A stretch of DNA of 64,000 nucleotides from Arabidopsis thaliana (lineage: Eukaryota > Streptophyta > Magnoliopsida > Brassicales > Brassicaceae), in NCBI RefSeq assembly GCF_000001735.4, contig NC_003071.7, forward strand, positions 10,037,151 through 10,101,150, in the 5' to 3' direction. The number at the start of each line of letters is the position of its first letter. The first letter of the stretch is position 1. Shown here piece after piece: positions 59,401 through 64,000 of this stretch. The translations under genes and the position numbers were made by a program. Under the pieces are notes generated by a model, which had not been told where the DNA came from, searched no databases, and saw nothing but the letters and a program-made list of their open reading frames with translations.

Positions 59401-61062
59401 AACAAATTTTCGCTGACATTTAAATTACTTTGTTTTTTTCTCACAATTATTTTTCTTAATATAAAAGTACTTTATTTTGAAAAAAACGAAAGAATAAAAA
59501 TGCCAAACTGATCCATTTTTAAAAATTGTAACTATTTTTTATTTTATTTTTTTAATCACATCGCTAACATAACCTGCACATAATTTTCCTTTCTTATAGT
59601 ATTATATTTTTTTTTATCTTATAAGTCAATTTATAAACCACACATAAAAATAATTATCCCTATTCCCTAGCATAGAAACAATTGTTACTGTGTTAAAACC
59701 TTGAATTTGCTTTTAAAAGAAACCAAAACAGTATTCAAAAATGCTTCTGATCCTTTACTATGTCAAGTAACTTTTTTTTTTTTCAAGTAACTTTTTTTCT
59801 TCCGAATAATTTTTTTCTCATAATTATTTATTATTAATATAAAAGTATTTTATTTTGAAAAAAAAGAGAGAGAATAATACTGCCAAACTGACCCAATTTT
59901 TAAAATCCAAACTAAATTTATGTGTAACTATTTGTTTGTTTGCTTTTTATTTTGGAAAGCTAACATAACCATATATACATACATAGATAAATATACCTAA
60001 TCATATTTTTCCAATCCTATAGTATTATTTTTATCTTATAATTCAATTTATAAACCACACATAAAAATAATTATCCCTATTCCCTAGCATAGAAAATATT
60101 TTATCTTCCATATTTTCGACATTTTGGCCATGGTACATGCCCAAATACCGATGCCATCGACCAATAAAATCTTCATTCATAATCCAGAAGAAGATAAGAA
60201 TCACACATATAGTAATTCTTTTCTCCTTTTATAATACAAATCTCAAAATTCATAGATTCAAAAACCAAATCCTCTCTTAATTTGCATCGCACCACCACAG
60301 ATCAAATCACAAAGGTGTGTGACCCTTCCATGCCCAAAATCCAAATCTTTAGGTTTAAAAAAAAAACATTTGCTTCTTATTATATGTCACATACATGATG
60401 TGTTTCGTGTTCCCACTTTATAACTCTCTTTTTTTTTTTCGTTGGTTCTTCTTCCGTGACCTAGCCTTTGATTCCGCCATGTCTGTTTCCATATCCTAAG
60501 TCCTAACAAGTTATTGTGTTACCTGACCTTCTCTCATAGTTATTAAAAACCCAAATGTTAAAGTTTTTGTTTTGTGGCAGCATTTTAACATTTTTGGTCA
60601 CCTCCACCTGGGTTTGTTGATTGGTCATGTTATTGATCTTCAATTTGGTATCTTTGGACCAACTTTTTTTTTTCTTATATATATCTGTATAATTCAATAT
60701 TGGGTTCTTTCTAATGTAGGGTTTAGATCAATTCTTCATTTCTTGGTGTTGATTTTGTTTTGTGGAATTCAGGGTTTTAGCTAATTGTTCTTCCCCAGTT
60801 AGGAGTTTTACTTCTTAAGATCTGAATTGTTTAGATTAGTAATTCTGATTAGTACCAACAATGTCATGTAATATAATTGACTTCGTATGTCTGAAAATGC
60901 CTTATTAGAAATTTCTTATGGTGAATGTTAGAAATTTGATTAGGATAGGAAAGCAATTTATATTGACTATTGTTTTTGTATTCCCCTGTTCTTATTGCAG
61001 AATTGTGTGTTTGTATCAAATCCTGGGTTTAAAGAAGTGAAATATCTTCTAAGTGGTGATTT
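56454..61062. other. SUVR5 upstream region
   Basis: About 4.6 kb. The distal part (56454-58100) is AT-rich and without genes. From 58115 to 60500 there are overlapping duplications listed separately. A plausible SUVR5 non-coding first exon ends at 60314 (donor AAAG|GTGTGT), with an intron to 61000 (CTTATTGCAG) before the coding exon. Confidence 0.55.
58115..60500 (+). repeat. Duplicated SUVR5 promoter/leader block and nested 394-bp tandem repeat
   Basis: The block 58115-58570 recurs, diverged, at about 59990-60495: shared words include GGTACAT, CAAATACCGATGCC, AATCCAGAAGA, ATTCATAGATTCAA-like, AAATCTTTAGG and GTGACCTAGCCTTTGATTCC. In addition TTGTTACTGTG starts a unit at 59298 and again at 59692, a 394-bp tandem repeat sharing CCTTGAATTTGCTTT, GAAACCAAAACAGT and ATAATTATCCCTATTCCCTA. 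Confidence 0.8.
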
Positions 61063-64000
61063 ATGGAAGTTAAAATGGATGAGTTGGTTCTTGACGTGGA
61101 TGTTGAGGAAGCAACAGGTAGTGAGTTGTTGGTGAAATCTGAGCCGGAGGCTGATTTAAATGCGGTGAAGTCTAGTACCGATTTAGTCACGGTTACCGGA
61201 CCTATTGGTAAAAATGGCGAAGGCGAGTCGTCACCTTCTGAGCCTAAATGGCTGCAACAAGATGAACCAATAGCTTTGTGGGTGAAGGTAATAATAATAC
61301 GCGTTTTTTATCTCCAAATTCGGAATCTTTAAATTCGATTTTTGTATGGTTAATGTTTGGTGTCTTGTTGTGGTGTTGTAGTGGAGAGGTAAATGGCAAG
61401 CTGGAATAAGATGTGCGAAAGCGGACTGGCCATTGACGACTTTAAGAGGCAAACCAACTCATGATAGGAAGAAGTATTGTGTGATTTTTTTTCCGCATAC
61501 GAAAAATTACTCGTGGGCGGATATGCAGCTTGTTCGATCCATCAATGAGTTTCCTGATCCTATTGCTTATAAGTCTCACAAGATTGGACTTAAGTTAGTT
61601 AAAGATTTAACTGCTGCTAGACGCTATATTATGCGGAAGCTTACAGTTGGGATGTTCAATATAGTTGACCAGTTCCCTTCAGAGGTATAAGCTCAGTATT
61701 TGATATACCGAAGGATTTGGATTGCATTTGGTTTTAACGCTTTTTAATGTTGCAGGTTGTTTCTGAAGCAGCTAGGGATATTATAATCTGGAAAGAATTT
61801 GCAATGGAAGCTACTAGAAGCACAAGTTATCATGATCTTGGGATAATGCTTGTGAAGCTTCATAGCGTAAGCTACTCTCTTTGCTGTTAAAGTTTTAGAG
61901 TATTTTTGGTTTGATTCGGCTTTGTGTAATGTTGTTCAGATGATTTTGCAACGATACATGGATCCAATCTGGCTTGAGAACTCGTTTCCTTTGTGGGTAC
62001 AAAAATGTAACAATGCAGTGAATGCAGAGAGTATTGAATTGCTGAATGAGGTAATGGCTTCACCAGAGGCTGATAGTGTCATTGATGTGTATTGTTTCCT
62101 TAACTGAAGCCACTTTATCTGGTTGTGTTTAGGAATTTGACAATTGTATCAAGTGGAATGAAGTCAAATCACTTTCTGAGTCTCCAATGCAACCAATGTT
62201 GTTGTCAGAATGGAAAACGTGGAAGCATGACATTGCAAAATGGTTCTCTATATCTCGCCGTGGTGTTGGCGAAATAGCACAGCCGGATAGTAAAAGTGTG
62301 TTTAACTCAGATGTCCAGGCTAGTCGTAAAAGACCAAAACTTGAGATTCGACGTGCAGAGACAACAAATGCAACACATATGGAGTCTGATACTTCGCCAC
62401 AAGGATTATCTGCAATTGACTCAGAGTTTTTCAGTTCTCGAGGCAACACAAATTCTCCTGAGACGATGAAAGAAGAAAATCCTGTAATGAATACACCAGA
62501 GAATGGTTTGGATCTATGGGATGGCATTGTTGTTGAAGCAGGTGGTTCACAGTTCATGAAGACAAAAGAAACTAATGGACTGTCTCACCCGCAAGACCAA
62601 CATATAAATGAATCAGTTCTGAAGAAACCATTTGGTTCGGGAAATAAGAGTCAGCAATGCATAGCTTTCATTGAATCGAAAGGAAGGCAATGTGTGAGGT
62701 GGGCGAATGAAGGTGATGTTTATTGTTGCGTGCATTTAGCTTCTCGTTTCACCACAAAATCTATGAAGAACGAGGGCTCTCCTGCTGTTGAAGCACCTAT
62801 GTGCGGAGGGGTTACTGTTCTTGGTACCAAATGCAAGCACCGATCTCTACCCGGGTTTTTGTACTGCAAGAAACACCGTCCTCATACAGGGATGGTGAAA
62901 CCTGATGATTCTTCATCTTTTCTGGTGAAGAGAAAGGTATCGGAAATTATGTCAACATTAGAAACAAATCAATGTCAAGATTTGGTGCCGTTTGGAGAAC
63001 CAGAAGGTCCATCTTTTGAGAAACAGGAGCCCCATGGAGCCACGAGCTTCACGGAGATGTTTGAACATTGTAGCCAAGAGGATAACTTGTGTATAGGTTC
63101 TTGCTCAGAAAACAGCTATATTTCTTGCAGTGAGTTCTCGACAAAGCACTCGTTATACTGTGAACAGCACCTTCCTAACTGGCTTAAGCGTGCAAGGAAT
63201 GGTAAGAGTCGAATAATATCGAAGGAAGTGTTTGTAGATCTCTTAAGGGGTTGTTTATCGCGTGAGGAAAAGTTGGCTCTACATCAAGCTTGTGATATTT
63301 TCTACAAGCTCTTCAAAAGTGTCTTATCGTTAAGAAACTCTGTCCCAATGGAAGTACAGATCGACTGGGCGAAAACAGAAGCTTCAAGAAACGCTGACGC
63401 TGGAGTTGGAGAATTCTTGATGAAGTTGGTATCCAATGAAAGAGAGAGATTAACTAGGATATGGGGTTTCGCTACTGGTGCTGATGAAGAAGATGTATCA
63501 TTATCAGAATATCCTAATCGACTACTTGCCATCACCAATACCTGTGATGATGATGATGATAAAGAGAAATGGTCGTTTAGTGGATTTGCTTGTGCTATTT
63601 GCTTAGATTCTTTTGTGAGAAGAAAGCTTTTGGAAATTCATGTGGAGGAGCGACATCACGTGCAGTTTGCGGAAAAGTGTATGCTTCTTCAGTGTATTCC
63701 TTGTGGCAGCCATTTTGGAGATAAAGAACAGTTGCTGGTACATGTGCAAGCTGTGCATCCTTCTGAGTGCAAATCGCTAACCGTTGCTTCTGAATGCAAT
63801 TTGACTAATGGTGAGTTTTCTCAGAAACCTGAAGCAGGCAGTTCACAAATTGTTGTGAGCCAAAACAACGAGAATACAAGCGGCGTACATAAATTTGTTT
63901 GCAAGTTCTGTGGGCTGAAATTCAATTTATTACCTGACCTTGGCCGTCACCATCAAGCTGAACACATGGGACCGAGTCTAGTTGGCTCTCGTGGTCCGAA
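61063..64000 (+). CDS. SUVR5: SUVR5 (histone H3K9 methyltransferase with zinc fingers), 5' part
   Basis: Exons 61063-61287, 61382-61684, 61756-61866, 61940-62050 and 62133 to beyond the window; 872 residues are complete here. Residues 1-75 are acidic. Exon 2 has a Trp-rich WVKWRGKWQAGIRC start, like a Tudor/PWWP-type fold. Three Cys3-His modules follow at about residues 426-451, 474-498 and 570-596. Three classical C2H2 fingers are C737/C740/H753/H758, C771/C774/H787/H792 and C840/C843/H856/H861. SUVR5 is known to deposit H3K9me2 at specific loci independent of DNA methylation, recognising DNA by its C2H2 fingers; the pre-SET/SET domains lie right of this window. A second in-frame ATG is at 61075; the first is preferred because of the recalled protein. 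Recalled locus At2g23740. Confidence 0.93.

Overview
The window is plant nuclear DNA. It is AT-rich, with short GT-AG introns, small genes and many transposon scars. Gene content and order match the part of Arabidopsis thaliana chromosome 2 around At2g23600-At2g23740. The assignment rests on recognising the encoded proteins from memory, not on a search; a very close relative cannot be fully excluded.

Layout. 1-4930: gene-free AT-rich DNA ending in a Helitron-type 3' end, then a tandem array of methylesterase promoter/5'UTR fragments split by a MITE, then a methylesterase pseudogene broken by an insertion. 5175-12098: three intact minus-strand methylesterase genes (MES2, MES3, MES1) with identical exon sizes (375/135/282 nt). 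15431-18161: SKS16, a copper-less multicopper-oxidase-like protein (minus). 20404-21892: reticulon RTNLB13 (plus). 22296-22367: initiator tRNA-Met (minus). 23092-24027: LBD10 (minus). 26157-26660: small plastid protein called YCF37 (minus). 27055-30014: tandem COR413-like pair, the first copy a pseudogene (plus). 35147-35638: PADRE/DUF4228 protein (plus). 38153-39053: non-autonomous hAT element with perfect 8-bp target duplication. 39474-42699: leucine-zipper/DUF547 protein (minus). 48359-56444: an 8.1-kb MULE carrying a DUF1985 gene, a GRF zinc-finger gene and a MURA transposase. 61063 to the right edge: 5' part of SUVR5, cut before its SET domain, preceded by a duplicated promoter region.

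How it fits together. The MES cluster converts methyl esters of salicylate, jasmonate or auxin to free acids and shows repeated birth and death by unequal crossing-over. The other host genes are unrelated neighbours (wall, ER, transcription, plastid, stress, chromatin). The most distinctive structure is the MULE. Its ends can be set from a 9-bp target duplication and short imperfect inverted ends. Its transposase and DUF1985 genes are each interrupted, while the small GRF gene is open and lies between the arms of a near-perfect 81-bp inverted repeat. I found no operon-like novel system, CRISPR array or viral gene.
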